Source of the DNA: RUG572 sp964386385
GTDB taxonomy: Bacteria > Verrucomicrobiota > Kiritimatiellia > RFP12 > UBA1067
Reading direction: 5' to 3'
Assembly (NCBI GenBank): GCA_964386385.1
Contig: CAYLRN010000018.1
Location: forward strand, 1-61,565
DNA: 61,565 bases
Below, one piece after another: positions 49,592 to 60,400 of the stretch. The notes below the pieces were generated by a model, which did no database searches, was not told where the DNA came from, and was given only the letters and a program-made list of their open reading frames with translations. The stretch's first letter is position 1. Each line of letters begins with the position of its first letter. The position numbers and the translations under genes are program-made.

Positions 49592-51657
49592 TGAACAAGA
49601 GTTTGATGAACAAGAGAAAGCAGAGGGTGGCGTCGCGACAGTCGCCGCGCGGCGGCGACACGCTGACCGCCGAGCTCCACGTCGCCCGCGGCGGCGCCGG
49701 GTTCGTCGTCGACCCGGAGACGGACGAGGCGATATGGATCGAGCAGAACGCGCTTGGAACGGCCCTGCCGGGCGACGTCGTGACGGTGAAGGTGAACGCG
49801 AAGCGTCCGTCCGCCAGGGCGGGAACTTCGGCGAAGCGCGGCCCGGAGGGGACGATAACGGCAATCGCCGCCCGCGCGGACAGATGCGTGGTCGGGACGG
49901 TCGTCGGCACGGGGCGCTTCATCCGCGTCCAGCCGCTTAGCCCGGCCTACCATCAGGAGTTCACCGTGCCGGAACTGAATGGCGCGAAGCTCGGCGACCG
50001 CGTGGCGATGCGCCTCGTGCGCTGGACGAATCCGCGCCTCGCCCCGGAGGGCGAGATCGTCGAGGTCATTGGGCCGGCGGACAGGCCGTCCCTGGACACG
50101 CTTTCCATCATGCGCCAGCACGGCCTCCCGGAGGACTTTCCGTCTGCAGTCGTCATGGACGCCGAGACCGTCTCCGCGCGCCTTGCCGCCCCTGGCCGCC
50201 GCCTCGACCTGCGCCGCAAGTACGTCTTCACCTGCGACCCCGAATCCGCGCGCGACTACGACGACGCGCTGTCGCTGGGCACGGACAAGGACGGCAACCG
50301 CGTCCTCGGAGTTCACATCGCCGACGTCTCGCATTTCGTGACGCCCGGCTCCGCGCTCGACAGGGAGGCCGCCCGGCGCTCCACTAGCGTCTACCTCGTG
50401 GACAAGGTCGTCCCGATGCTCCCCGAACAACTCTCCAACGGCGTCTGCTCCCTCGTGCCGGGCGAGGACCGCCTTGCGTTCTCCGCGTTTCTCACCTTCG
50501 ACGCGAACGGGAAATGCATCGGCCGCAAGTTCGCGAAGTCCGTCATCCGCAGCAAGGCCCGCTTCACGTACGCCCAGGTGCTTGCAGTCCTGCGCGGGAA
50601 GAAGGGCGGCGCGGACGCGACGCCGAAGCTGAAACCCGCGGAACGCCGCGTCATCCGCGCCGTGGGCGCCCTCGCCATGCAGCTTCGCGCCAACCGCTTC
50701 GCCGCCGGCGCCCTGGACATGGACGTCCCGGAGGCGGAGGTGAAGCTCGATTCCGACGGCATGATGACCGGAATCGAAATGCGCGAGTACGACGAGTCGC
50801 ACCAGATGGTCGAGGAGTGCATGGTCGCCGCGAACGAGGCCGTCGCGACGGAGCTCTGGACGAACGGCGTGAAGATTCTCGCCCGTCTGCACGAGCCGCC
50901 GGACCTTGACAGGCTCGACGAGCTTCGCGCCAATCTCGCCGCGCTGGGAATCTCGTGCGGAGACCTCTCCAACCAGGCGAATCTCGCCAGGTTCATGCGC
51001 AAGGTGAAGGGCACTCCGCTTGAGGGCTCCATTTCCGTGATGGTCCTGCGCTCGATGAAGCGCGCCGTCTACTCCTCCAGGGCGATCGGTCACTTCGGTC
51101 TCGCCAAAAAATTCTATGCGCATTTCACAAGCCCCATCCGGCGCTATCCCGACCTTGTGCTCCACCGCCAGCTCGCCTCGTGGGTGGCCGGGAAGGGCGG
51201 GAGGCTCGACCCCGCTTGGCTTGAGGAGGCGGCGAAGCGCGCAAGCGAATGCGAGCAGAACGCCGACGAGGCGGAGCGTTCGCTTGTGGAGATCAAGAAG
51301 TACCGCTACCTTCAGGCGGTCTTCGACGGCGAGATGGAGGGCGTCGAGAACCGCTTCGACGCCGTCGTCGCGAAGGTCGCGCGCTACGGCGTGTTCGTGG
51401 ACCTGCCGTCCCTTGCCGTCGGCGGGATGGTGCACATTTCGCAGCTGTCCAATTCGTACGTGCGCTGGGACGAGGCAATGGGCGTCCTTTCCGACGGCAG
51501 GCGGAAATGGGAAGTCGGAACGAAGATGAAAGTCCGCATATCCGAAATCGACTTCGCGCAGCGCCGGCTCGACTTCGTGCCCGTAATCGAGGCGAAGGTC
51601 GAGATTCCGAAGCGCGTCGGGGGCAAGGACTCGCGCCGGAAGCTGACGAGAGGATGA
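49591..51657 (+). CDS. rnr: Ribonuclease R
   Basis: 688 residues. A 3'-5' exoribonuclease. A cold-shock/OB N-terminal domain (LTAELHVARGGAGFVVDPETDEAIWI) is followed by the RNB catalytic domain with FTCDPESARDYDDALSLG (metal-binding Asp residues), GVHIADVSHFVTPGSALDREA, LPEQLSNGVCSLVPGEDRLAFS and FTSPIRRYPDLVLHRQL. A C-terminal S1 domain ends it (YGVFVDLPSLAVGGMVHISQL). The start is ATG 49591 (TGATG junction), or ATG 49606, which repeats the same 12 bases; neither has a clear ribosome binding site, so translation is probably coupled to the epimerase gene. Confidence 0.95.
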   Translation: MNKSLMNKRKQRVASRQSPRGGDTLTAELHVARGGAGFVVDPETDEAIWIEQNALGTALPGDVVTVKVNAKRPSARAGTSAKRGPEGTITAIAARADRCVVGTVVGTGRFIRVQPLSPAYHQEFTVPELNGAKLGDRVAMRLVRWTNPRLAPEGEIVEVIGPADRPSLDTLSIMRQHGLPEDFPSAVVMDAETVSARLAAPGRRLDLRRKYVFTCDPESARDYDDALSLGTDKDGNRVLGVHIADVSHFVTPGSALDREAARRSTSVYLVDKVVPMLPEQLSNGVCSLVPGEDRLAFSAFLTFDANGKCIGRKFAKSVIRSKARFTYAQVLAVLRGKKGGADATPKLKPAERRVIRAVGALAMQLRANRFAAGALDMDVPEAEVKLDSDGMMTGIEMREYDESHQMVEECMVAANEAVATELWTNGVKILARLHEPPDLDRLDELRANLAALGISCGDLSNQANLARFMRKVKGTPLEGSISVMVLRSMKRAVYSSRAIGHFGLAKKFYAHFTSPIRRYPDLVLHRQLASWVAGKGGRLDPAWLEEAAKRASECEQNADEAERSLVEIKKYRYLQAVFDGEMEGVENRFDAVVAKVARYGVFVDLPSLAVGGMVHISQLSNSYVRWDEAMGVLSDGRRKWEVGTKMKVRISEIDFAQRRLDFVPVIEAKVEIPKRVGGKDSRRKLTRG

Positions 51658-51712
51658 TGACTTCGGCGCGCCTTGACGCGCCTTGCAAGAGGGATGTTCC
51701 ATTGTGGAGACG

Positions 51713-53722
51713 ATGAGCGAAGAAAAAGACTTGGTGCGGATGCGCGAACTGGTGGAGCGGCTGAACGCGGCGGCCGACGCCTACTACAACGGCCGCGGCG
51801 AGTTGATGAGCGATTTCGAATGGGACGCCCTGTTCGACGAACTGAAGGCGCTTGAGGCGGAAAGGGGCGTAGCCCTGCCCGAATCGCCGACGAACCGCGT
51901 GTCGGCGGATGACGTCGTCGGACAGAAGGAGGCGCACGAGTTCTCCGCCCTCTCCCTCGCGAAGACGAAGAAGGTCGCGGAAGTCGCCAAGTGGGCCGAG
52001 GGACGTCCGATATGGCTTTCGTGGAAGCTGGACGGCTTGACGCTCGTCGTGACGTACGACGGCGGGAAGCTTGCGAAGGTCGTCACGCGCGGTGACGGAC
52101 ACGTCGGCACGAACATAACCCACCTCGCGCCCGGCATCGGCGGAATACCCAAGACCGTCCGCGACGCCGGCCACCTCGTCGTGCGCGGCGAGGCCGTGAT
52201 ATCGTATGCGGATTTCAGGGAGTTCTGCGCCTCGTCGCAGGAGGACTACGCGAACCCGCGCAACCTGGCGTCCGGTTCGCTTTCCCTGAAGGACGTCGCG
52301 GAACTGAAGCCGCGAAAGCTCCAGTGGATTCCGTTCACGCTCGTCCACTCCGACCTCGAACTCGCCTCGTGGGGCGCGCGGATGGACTATCTGCGCGAAG
52401 TCGGACTCCGCCCCGTCGAGAGCGAGCGGATCGACAGCCCGGCCGTCGCGTCCGTCCAGTCGGCCATCGACCGCTGGACGAAGAAGGTGACCGACCGGGA
52501 GAACCCCTTCCCCGTCGACGGACTTGTCATCTGCTACGACGACGTGGAATACGCGAAGACCGGCTCGGTGACCGGGCACCACGCCACGAGGGCGGGCCTT
52601 GCGTTCAAATGGCAGGACGAGACGGCCGCCACGCGCCTCGACCACGTGGAATGGTCTTGCGCAGTCGCGTCCATCTCCCCCGTCGCCGTCTTCGAGCCCG
52701 TCTCGCTCGAGGGCACCGTCGTCAAGCGCGCCCTCCTCTGCAACGTCTCCGAATGCGAACGCCTCGGAATCGGCGGGAAGGGGACGGAGATCGTCGTCAT
52801 CAAGGCGAACAAGATCATCCCCAAGGTCGTTCAGGTCACGAAGAAGGTGGGCGGACTTGAGATTCCCGGCGCCTGCCCGGTGTGCGGACACGCCGCGGAG
52901 GTCCGCGAGTCGGCCTCCGGCGTGAAGACCCTCCGCTGCACGAACGACCATTGTGCCGCGCGCGAACTGCGCAAGTTCATGCGTTTCGTCTCCAAGGACG
53001 GCATGGACGTAGGCGGACTCGCCGGCGAGACGCTTGCGAAGTTCGTCAACAACGGCTGGATACGCACGTTCGGCGACGTCTACCGCCTCGGAGAGCATCA
53101 TGACGAAATCGCGGCGATGGACGGCTTCGGCGAGAGGAGCGCCGACAACATCCGCGACGCCGTCGAGGCCGCGCGCGTCCGCGACGCCGTCGACTTCCTC
53201 GTCGCACTTTCCATTCCGCTCTGCGGCCGTGAAGTCGCAAAGCGCCTCCTTGCCGTCCACCCCCTGCGCGAACTGATCGCGAAGGCCGAGGCGGCGGCGA
53301 ATCCGTCCGATCTCTTCTCGCCGGGCATGGACGTCTTCGCGTCAATCGACGGCATCGGCCCCGCCAAGTCCGGCGCGATCGTGCGCTGGTTCTCCGACGC
53401 CGCCAACCGCGCGGTCGTGGACGACCTTCTCTCGCAGGTCACGCTGAACGAATCGCGGCCCGCCGCGTCCGATGGTACGTGCGCCGGCCTCTCGTTCGTC
53501 GTGACCGGCGCCCTGCACCGCTACGTGAACCGCGACGCGCTCAAGGCGTACGTCGAGTCGCAGGGCGGCCGCGTGGCCGGCTCGGTGTCGTCGAAGACCG
53601 ACTTCCTCGTCAACAACGACGTCGCCTCGACGTCGGGCAAGAACAAGAAGGCGAAGGAACTGGGAGTGCCCGTCATTTCCGAGGACGAGTTCGTCGCCAG
53701 GTTCGGCGGCGGCGGAAACTGA
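51713..53722 (+). CDS. ligA: NAD-dependent DNA ligase
   Basis: 669 residues, normal LigA length. Domain Ia (about 1-60) with YYNGRGELMSDFEWDALFDEL, the adenylation motif SWKLDGLTLVVTYDGG with the AMP-accepting Lys, RGDGHVGTNIT, NPRNLASGSLSL and GLAFKWQDE. Then come an OB fold, a four-Cys zinc finger (CPVCGH with CTNDHC), helix-hairpin-helix repeats and a C-terminal BRCT domain (SFVVTGALHRYVNRDALKAYV). It seals nicks in replication and repair. GGAG lies just upstream of ATG 51713. Confidence 0.96.
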   Translation: MSEEKDLVRMRELVERLNAAADAYYNGRGELMSDFEWDALFDELKALEAERGVALPESPTNRVSADDVVGQKEAHEFSALSLAKTKKVAEVAKWAEGRPIWLSWKLDGLTLVVTYDGGKLAKVVTRGDGHVGTNITHLAPGIGGIPKTVRDAGHLVVRGEAVISYADFREFCASSQEDYANPRNLASGSLSLKDVAELKPRKLQWIPFTLVHSDLELASWGARMDYLREVGLRPVESERIDSPAVASVQSAIDRWTKKVTDRENPFPVDGLVICYDDVEYAKTGSVTGHHATRAGLAFKWQDETAATRLDHVEWSCAVASISPVAVFEPVSLEGTVVKRALLCNVSECERLGIGGKGTEIVVIKANKIIPKVVQVTKKVGGLEIPGACPVCGHAAEVRESASGVKTLRCTNDHCAARELRKFMRFVSKDGMDVGGLAGETLAKFVNNGWIRTFGDVYRLGEHHDEIAAMDGFGERSADNIRDAVEAARVRDAVDFLVALSIPLCGREVAKRLLAVHPLRELIAKAEAAANPSDLFSPGMDVFASIDGIGPAKSGAIVRWFSDAANRAVVDDLLSQVTLNESRPAASDGTCAGLSFVVTGALHRYVNRDALKAYVESQGGRVAGSVSSKTDFLVNNDVASTSGKNKKAKELGVPVISEDEFVARFGGGGN

Positions 53723-53739
53723 AAGCGCATGGAGTTCGC

Positions 53740-54333
53740 ATGATAGTGCATTTGCATGGAGAGCTTGTGGAGAAGGACGTCGGAAGCGTCGTCGTGGAGT
53801 GCGGCGGCGTGGGGTACGGCGCCCAGATTCCGCTTTCGACGTTCGACCGGCTTCCGGCGGAAGGCTCCATGGTGCTGCTCTTCACGCACCTCGCCGTGCG
53901 CGAGGACGGGCAGACGCTCTTCGCGTTCGCGACGAAGCAGGAGCGCGACGTCTTCGAACTGGTCACCACCGTCTCCGGCGTCGGCCCGAAGCTCGCCCTC
54001 TCCGTTCTCTCCGGCCTGACCGTCGGCGACCTGCAGCTTGCGATATCGCAGGGCGACTCGAAGCGCATCGCCATGGTGAAGGGGATCGGGAAGAAGACCG
54101 CCGAGCGGATCGTCGTGGAGCTGCGCGACAAGATAAACCCGATCGAGGCCCTGGCCAATTCCACCGCCGCGTCCGCCGCCGGGCAGTCCGCCGTCCTGCG
54201 CGACGCGATGCTCGCGCTCACCGCGCTCGGCTTCAGCGACGAGGTGGCCCGCGCGAAGGTGCAGGCGGTCCTCGCCGAAGACCCGAAGGCGTCGGACACC
54301 GAGACGATCGTGAAACTCGCCCTCAAGGGATAG
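53740..54333 (+). CDS. ruvA: Holliday junction branch migration protein RuvA
   Basis: 197 residues. OB domain (MIVHLHGELVEKDVGSVVVECGGVGYGAQIP), tandem helix-hairpin-helix motifs (TTVSGVGPKLALSVLSG and VKGIGKKTAERIVVELRDK) and a C-terminal RuvB-binding helical domain (ALTALGFSDEVARAKVQAV). RuvA binds the four-way junction and loads RuvB; ruvB and ruvC are not in the window. GGAG lies 5 nt before the ATG. Located 17 nt after ligA. Confidence 0.96.
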   Translation: MIVHLHGELVEKDVGSVVVECGGVGYGAQIPLSTFDRLPAEGSMVLLFTHLAVREDGQTLFAFATKQERDVFELVTTVSGVGPKLALSVLSGLTVGDLQLAISQGDSKRIAMVKGIGKKTAERIVVELRDKINPIEALANSTAASAAGQSAVLRDAMLALTALGFSDEVARAKVQAVLAEDPKASDTETIVKLALKG

Positions 54334-54339
54334 CCCGGC

Positions 54340-55314
54340 ATGATGGACGACTGCGAGACAATCAGCCTGTACGTGCCGCCGGAGGGAATCGCCGGGCGGC
54401 TCGACGCATGGCTTGCGGAGCAATGCGACGGCTTTTCGCGTTCGCGGATCCAGGGCCTCATGAAGGCCGGGCGCGTCACGGTGGACGGCTCCGCTGTCCT
54501 GCGCGGCGCCGGCGGCGTCCGCCCCGGCGCCGAGATCGAGATTTCCGTCCCGCCGCCGGTCCCGGCGGACCCCGATCCGGAGGACATTCCGCTCAGCGTC
54601 CTCTACGAGGATTCCGACGTCATCGTCCTGGACAAGCCCGCCGGGCTTGTCGTCCATCCCGCGCCGGGTCATCTCTCCGGCACTCTCGTCAACGCGCTTC
54701 TGCACCACTGCCCCGACCTCCGCGGGATAGGCGGTGTGGCAAGGCCGGGAATCGTCCACCGGCTCGACCAGGACACCTCCGGCGTCATGATCGTCGCCAA
54801 GACCGACGCCGCGATGAACGTGCTTGCCGGCGAGTTCGCCTCCCACGCCAACATGCGCAAGGTGTACCTTGCGATCGTCCACGGCCGCCCGACGCCGCCG
54901 GAAGGGCGCATCCAGAACCGGATCGGACGATGCCCCTGGGACCGCAAGAAGATGGCGGTCGTGGAGCGCGGCGGAAAGGCGGCCGTCACGAACTATCGCG
55001 TGATGGACGGCACGGACGCCGCGGCGCCGCTTTCGCTTGTCGAATGCGAAATAGAGACCGGGCGGACGCACCAGATCCGCGTCCACATGGCGACGAGCGT
55101 CAAGTGCCCGGTCGTCGGCGACGCCATCTACGGACGCCCCGGATGGGACAGGGCGCTTTCGCCCGCGCCGAAGCGCCAGCTTCTCCACGCCTGGCGTCTG
55201 GAGCTGCGCCACCCAGTCACCCGCGAGCCGATGGTCTTCACCGCCGAGCCGCCGATGGATTTCCATGCGTACGGCATGAACGTGGAACGGATGTTAAAGA
55301 AGGAGACGACATGA
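54340..55314 (+). CDS. Pseudouridine synthase, RluA/RluD family
   Basis: 324 residues. An N-terminal S4 RNA-binding domain (RLDAWLAEQCDGFSRSRIQGL) is followed by the catalytic RluA domain with VLDKPAGLVVHPAPGH, the catalytic Asp in GIVHRLDQDTSGVMIVAKT, and ETGRTHQIRVHMA. The S4 domain and length favour RluD (23S rRNA helix 69) over RluA. It lies 6 nt after ruvA and overlaps the following esterase by ATGA. Confidence 0.92.
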   Translation: MMDDCETISLYVPPEGIAGRLDAWLAEQCDGFSRSRIQGLMKAGRVTVDGSAVLRGAGGVRPGAEIEISVPPPVPADPDPEDIPLSVLYEDSDVIVLDKPAGLVVHPAPGHLSGTLVNALLHHCPDLRGIGGVARPGIVHRLDQDTSGVMIVAKTDAAMNVLAGEFASHANMRKVYLAIVHGRPTPPEGRIQNRIGRCPWDRKKMAVVERGGKAAVTNYRVMDGTDAAAPLSLVECEIETGRTHQIRVHMATSVKCPVVGDAIYGRPGWDRALSPAPKRQLLHAWRLELRHPVTREPMVFTAEPPMDFHAYGMNVERMLKKETT

Positions 55315-57305
55315 AAAGACTTGTTCTCGCCGCCGTTGCGGCGCTGGCGCTCGCAGGAGGCGCATCTACGGCGGAAGTCGCCGCGTCGTGGGTCAGGGGC
55401 GAACTTGCGCGGAACGTCCTGCCGGCGGACGCCGGCGCGACGTCCTACACGGCCGTCTACAACGCCGTCGAGGAGGCCGACGTCGCCGCGGACGCCGCAT
55501 GGCGCCGGCTTTCGACGCGCGGCGAATACGACGCATTCCGACTGGAAATGCGCCGGCGCTATGTCGAGGCGACGGGAATCGGCGACCTCGACGGTCTTCG
55601 CGACCGGACGCCCCTGAACGCCCGAACCGTCGCCACTGTCCAGAGGGACGGCTGCCGCATCGAGAAGATCCTCTTCGAGAGCCGCCCCGGCGTCTTCGTG
55701 ACCGGACTTCTCTTCCTTCCCGATACGGCGAAGTTCGCGCCGCCCTACGCCGCCATCCTCGTCAGCTGCGGACACTCCAACAACGGTAAGGGCGCAAAGG
55801 ACTACCAGCGCGGATGCGTCATGGCCGCGCAGCATGGCATGGCCGCGTTCATCTACGACCCGATCGGACAGGGCGAGCGCACGCAGCGCCCGACGACGAA
55901 CAACTGCGCAGGACACAACCGCTTCGGAGCCCTCGCCGCCCTCGTCGGCCGCTCGATGGCCGCGTTCCGCATCTGGGACGCCGTGCGCGCGATCGACTTC
56001 CTGCAGTCGCGTCCCGACGTGCGCCCGGACGCGATCGGCATGATGGGCAATTCCGGCGGCGGGACGATGACCGCCCTCGTCTCCGCCATCGACCGCCGCG
56101 TGAAGGCCGCCGCGCCGTCGTGCTACCTCTCGACCATCCGCGCCGTCTATGGGCAGATGGGCCCGCAGGACGCCGAGCAGAACGTCTTCGGACAGCTCTC
56201 CTTCGGCCTCAACCACGCCTCGCTCGTCCTCCTCGGCGGAAACGCCGTGCGGATGCACTGCTGCCACAACGACATGTTCTCCTTCGCAGGCTCTCGCGAC
56301 ACCTGGCGCGTCGTGCAGGACGCCGCCGCGCGCTGCGGCCTCGGCCTCGAACGCTACGGCATGACCGACGTTCCGGGTCCGCATGGCTGGAAGGAGTCCC
56401 TGCGCGCCTCCTCCGTCCTCTGGATGCGGAAGTGGCTGACGGGCGACGATTCGGCGGCAGTCGACGTCGCGGCCTGCCGTCGCCTGGACGTGGGCTTCGA
56501 CGTCTCGAAGGCGGAGCATGGCCTTGACGAACCCGACTGCAACGTGGCGCCCGGCGGACAGATCGCGAACCTGCCGGGCTTCCGCAGCGTCTACGAGTGC
56601 CTGAAGGACGACCTTGACGCGGCGGAGAAGAGGCGCGGCCCGAACAGGCCGGCGGACATCGGCAGAATCGTCGGCGAACGCGCCGGGATTCGCGCCGACA
56701 ACTGGCGCGACGCCGTCTGCGACGGGATTTCACGCACGGAGACGAACGGCGTCACGATCCTCCGCGAGGCGTATTCGTTCAAGGATGGTCTTCGCGTCCC
56801 GGCGGTCACCTTCGTCCCGAATGGCCACAGCCGCGGCCCGCTTCTCGTCCTCGGCGACGGTTCACGCGCCGACAGGGCGGAGCGCGTCGTCCGGGCTCTT
56901 GCCGACGGATACGTCGTCATGGTCGCCGACGTGATCGGCACAGGGGAGATCTGCCGGATGCGCCACCGCTTCTACGGCGCAAAGAACCCCGACGAGGAGC
57001 TGTCCGTGATGCTCTACGCGCTTGGACGTTCGCTCGTCGGCGTCCGGGCGGAGGAGATATGCGCACTCGCCGACGTTCTTCGCGCCCGCTGGAACGCGCC
57101 GGCAGGAATCCACGCCGTCGGCGGCGTGGCCGTCGCCGCGGCCCATGCGAAGGCGGTCTGCGGCGAGGAGAAGATATGCGGCGTCGATGTCGAGAAGGCC
57201 CCGCTTGGCTGGGCGCAGGCCGTTCACGAATCGGCCTCCTACCGCTTCGCGGACATCGTCCACGGCGCACTTCTCGACTACGACTGGATCGACCTCCTCC
57301 GCTGA
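55311..57305 (+). CDS. Exported alpha/beta hydrolase, acetylxylan-esterase-like
   Basis: 664 residues. Signal peptide MKRLVLAAVAALALAGGAST. A first alpha/beta hydrolase unit (about 90-400) has YAAILVSCGHSNNGKG, FIYDPIGQGERTQ, and the nucleophile elbow IGMMGNSGGGTMTALVSAID; an acidic/His region follows near PGPHGWKESLRAS. A second, shorter alpha/beta-like region (about 440-660) lacks a clear nucleophile. The family includes esterases of plant-polysaccharide acetyl or glucuronoyl groups. AAGGAG lies upstream of ATG 55311. The gene is translationally linked to rluD, an odd partner. Confidence 0.83.
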   Translation: MKRLVLAAVAALALAGGASTAEVAASWVRGELARNVLPADAGATSYTAVYNAVEEADVAADAAWRRLSTRGEYDAFRLEMRRRYVEATGIGDLDGLRDRTPLNARTVATVQRDGCRIEKILFESRPGVFVTGLLFLPDTAKFAPPYAAILVSCGHSNNGKGAKDYQRGCVMAAQHGMAAFIYDPIGQGERTQRPTTNNCAGHNRFGALAALVGRSMAAFRIWDAVRAIDFLQSRPDVRPDAIGMMGNSGGGTMTALVSAIDRRVKAAAPSCYLSTIRAVYGQMGPQDAEQNVFGQLSFGLNHASLVLLGGNAVRMHCCHNDMFSFAGSRDTWRVVQDAAARCGLGLERYGMTDVPGPHGWKESLRASSVLWMRKWLTGDDSAAVDVAACRRLDVGFDVSKAEHGLDEPDCNVAPGGQIANLPGFRSVYECLKDDLDAAEKRRGPNRPADIGRIVGERAGIRADNWRDAVCDGISRTETNGVTILREAYSFKDGLRVPAVTFVPNGHSRGPLLVLGDGSRADRAERVVRALADGYVVMVADVIGTGEICRMRHRFYGAKNPDEELSVMLYALGRSLVGVRAEEICALADVLRARWNAPAGIHAVGGVAVAAAHAKAVCGEEKICGVDVEKAPLGWAQAVHESASYRFADIVHGALLDYDWIDLLR

Positions 57306-57412
57306 TATCCCGCCGCGCGCCCCATCGATCGGGCAGAATCGGCATTTCAGAATAATGAGGAAAGTGTTGTCCGCAAAGTGAACACGGACGCGGCGGAAAA
57401 TGGTACACTTGT

Positions 57413-57436
57413 CTTGTCCACTTACGATACGACAAG
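57413..57436. promoter_or_regulatory. Inverted repeat upstream of the large LamG gene
   Basis: CTTGTC (57413-57418) and GACAAG (57431-57436) form a 6-bp inverted repeat with a 12-bp spacer that contains TACGAT (57424-57429), a possible -10. No -35 with good spacing was found. The arrangement could be an operator over a promoter. The rest of 57306-57448 shows no gene or clear terminator. Confidence 0.35.
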
Positions 57437-57448
57437 GCTGGTGTCACC

Positions 57449-60400
57449 ATGTGCGAGAAAAAAAAAATCGATAATTGGAGGCGAAACGGCGGCGCAATCG
57501 TCTTTTGCGCTTTGATTTTCGCGCTGTCGGCGGGCGTCGCGTTCGCGGCCGACTTCCATTGGACGGGTGCGGCGGGCGACCATCTGTGGTCGACGGTCGG
57601 CAACTGGGCGGACAGCGAGGGGAAGCCGAAGGATGAGGGACCGCAGCCCGGCGTCGCCTACACCTACAATTTCACCGGCTACGAGCATGGACTTGTCGTC
57701 ACGCAGGACGTCGATGTCGTTCTGGGCAGCGCAATCGCCACTCATGTCACGAACGGTGACGCCGTCGCCGAGGTGACGTGGGTCTCCGCCCCGACCTGCA
57801 CGATGACCGTGGCCCAGTCCGTGGACGTCCACTGCGGTGAGACGTCGCGCCTCGTCCTGAACGTGGACATGAAGTTTGAGAACGCCCTGGCCGTCATCAC
57901 GAAGTTCCAGTCGGGCGATCTGGTCTTCGACCTCAAGTCCGAACCGGTGGATCCAAATCTACAGAACGTCCCGCTCGTCATCTACAACGGCGTGGTCGAA
58001 GTCGCGTCGACAAGCGCGAATCCATATCTGGCCGTCAAGCTCGCGGACAGCAGAGGCTCCGCCTCCAGCTGGAATCGCGTCGTGCCGGCGTTTGTGAACC
58101 ATTTGGACGGCTGCTTTGTCGACAGTCTGCGTCTGGACGGACTGAACTTGGGCTGGCGGGGCAACGGCCGCGTGGACCTTGACGGGACGTCTCTGACTGT
58201 CGGTTACAGGAATCCCCAGTCGTGGAATCTCCACCATCTGCCGGTGCCGGTCTTCGCCGGGGGCGGCCGCCTCTCGCTCGACAACGAGACGACTACGCTC
58301 ATGTACGGTCTTCCCGTCGACGGGACGCTTGAGACCGTGCGCGGCGATGCCATCGTCTCGAACACGCTCACCACCGTCCGCTGGACGTTCGACGACCCCT
58401 CCGACCCCACGCGCGATCCCATCGGCTACGGTTCGCTCCTTCTCGCTCCGAAGGGAATGCCCGCCGTTGTCGAGGACGCCGAGCGCGGCCATGTCCTCCG
58501 GTTCGACGGCGGCAGGTACTTCAAGGGCCCCGACGCGAACGCCGGCTTCGACCCGCTCTTCGCCGGCAATTCCACGAATCGCCCCTACACCGTCGCGTTC
58601 TGGTTCAAGCCGGACGCCGTCTGCGACAAACTCGCAAAGCTCTTCTTCTGGGGGACTTCGCTGAACGGCGAGGCGGCCGCCCTGCGCCTCAACGTCGGAA
58701 ACAGCGAGACGCAGACTCTGATGTTCACGCAGTGGGGAGGCAACCAGTACGTCGCGACGCCGACGAACCCCATGGACGGCGCATGGCACCACGTCGCCGT
58801 CACCTACGACGGCGGCACCCGCTTCGCCATGTACTACGACGGGGATGTCGTGATGGACGCCTATCTCGCCGCCGGCTATTCCAATCCGAACCAGAACTTC
58901 TACCTCGGTGCCGTACACGGCGGATGGTGCAACAACGGTCAGAACCCGTACACCGGCCTGATGGACGATCTCCTCGTCGCCGCGTATGCGCTGACCTCCA
59001 ACGACGTGGCGCGTCTTCGCGAGGACGGCCTTGCGGCGTTCGCGCCAGTCACAACCGTTGCTGCGCATGACAGCGGCGTTGCGACAATCTACAGGGAGAA
59101 CGTCTCGCTCGCCTCCCTTTCCGGCGACGGCGTGGCGGGCGGCGTCCGCACTCCGCTGTCGAACACGGTCGTGCGCGTGGAAGGGGGTGCGAACGCATTC
59201 GCGTCGTATTCCGCGAAGTTGATGGGCGCGGACGCGACGCTGGTCAAGTCCGGCGCGGACTTCGTGCAGGAACTGGGCGGACGCGCCGAGAATGTCACGA
59301 ACGTCGCCGTCGAGGCCGGCGTCCTGCGCCTCCGCCGTCCGATCGCCCGGCGCGGACTCGTCGCCCGCTATTCGTTCGACGACGCAGCGGAGAAGGGCGT
59401 CGGGTTCGACTCCGGCGTATCCGGATTCGGCCTCCAGGGCGACGGCGTATCCTCTGTCGCAGATGGCCCCTCCGGCGCGGCTGCGCATTTCGACGGCTCC
59501 GCCTGGCTGTCGTCCGGTACTGCGCCGTTTCCGCACTCCTGGCCGGACGGCGACGATTCCTACTCCGTGTCCCTCTGGATTCGTCCGACGTCCGCCGCCT
59601 GCACGGACGAGACACCCCTCTTCTGCTGGGGCGACATGCACGACCGCCGCTTCTCCTATTTGCGCTTCGCGTCCGAGACGGCGCTCCGCTTCTCGAACTG
59701 GAGCGAGGACTTTTCAGCGACCGTGCCGAAGATGTCCGACGGCGCATGGCACCATGTCGTGGTGGTCTACGATTCGGCCGCGCGCCGCAAGACGGTATGG
59801 TTCGACGGCGCCGCGGCCGGCACGACGGCGACCGGCGGCGCGCTCGACGTCCCTCGCTCCGCGGCGTTTCAGGTCGGGCACGGCAGCGTGAACGGCAAGA
59901 CGTATTCCGGCGACATGGACGAACTCCAGGTGTTCAACTACGCCCTCTCCGCCGACGAGGTGGCGTCCGAATTCGCCCTCGCCGCTCCTGCGACGACCTC
60001 CGCGACAGACCTTCTGCCGCCCCCGGCGGCGCACTGGACGTTCGACGACGAGGCGAATCCAGGCGCGGACGCATCCGGTTCGGACGCGCTACGGCTTTCG
60101 GCGATGGGCGGCGACGTCGCGCTGGAATCGGGCGAATTCATCTGCGGCAAGGCCGCGCGCTTCTCGTCCACGAACGCCTGGTTCACGCTTGCGGACTTCC
60201 CGAAGGGAATCATTCCCACGGGGGCGGAGCAGGACTTCTCCGTCGTCGTCCGCTACCGTCCGGATTCCGTACAGATATCCGGCGCAGTGCCGTCCATCGT
60301 CTCATGGGGCGACTTCACTGACTGGACGCAGGGGCGCCTCTTCAAGTTCGGCTCGGAGGTCGGGCGGAGGAACTCCATCCGTGCCACCGTCGGAAACGCC

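Noticed and set aside
49483..51702. 739-codon minus-strand open frame
   Set aside because: Antisense to rnr, which is fully supported by RNB and S1 motifs; similar long antisense frames at 51293-53260 and 53521-55266 are rejected for the same reason.
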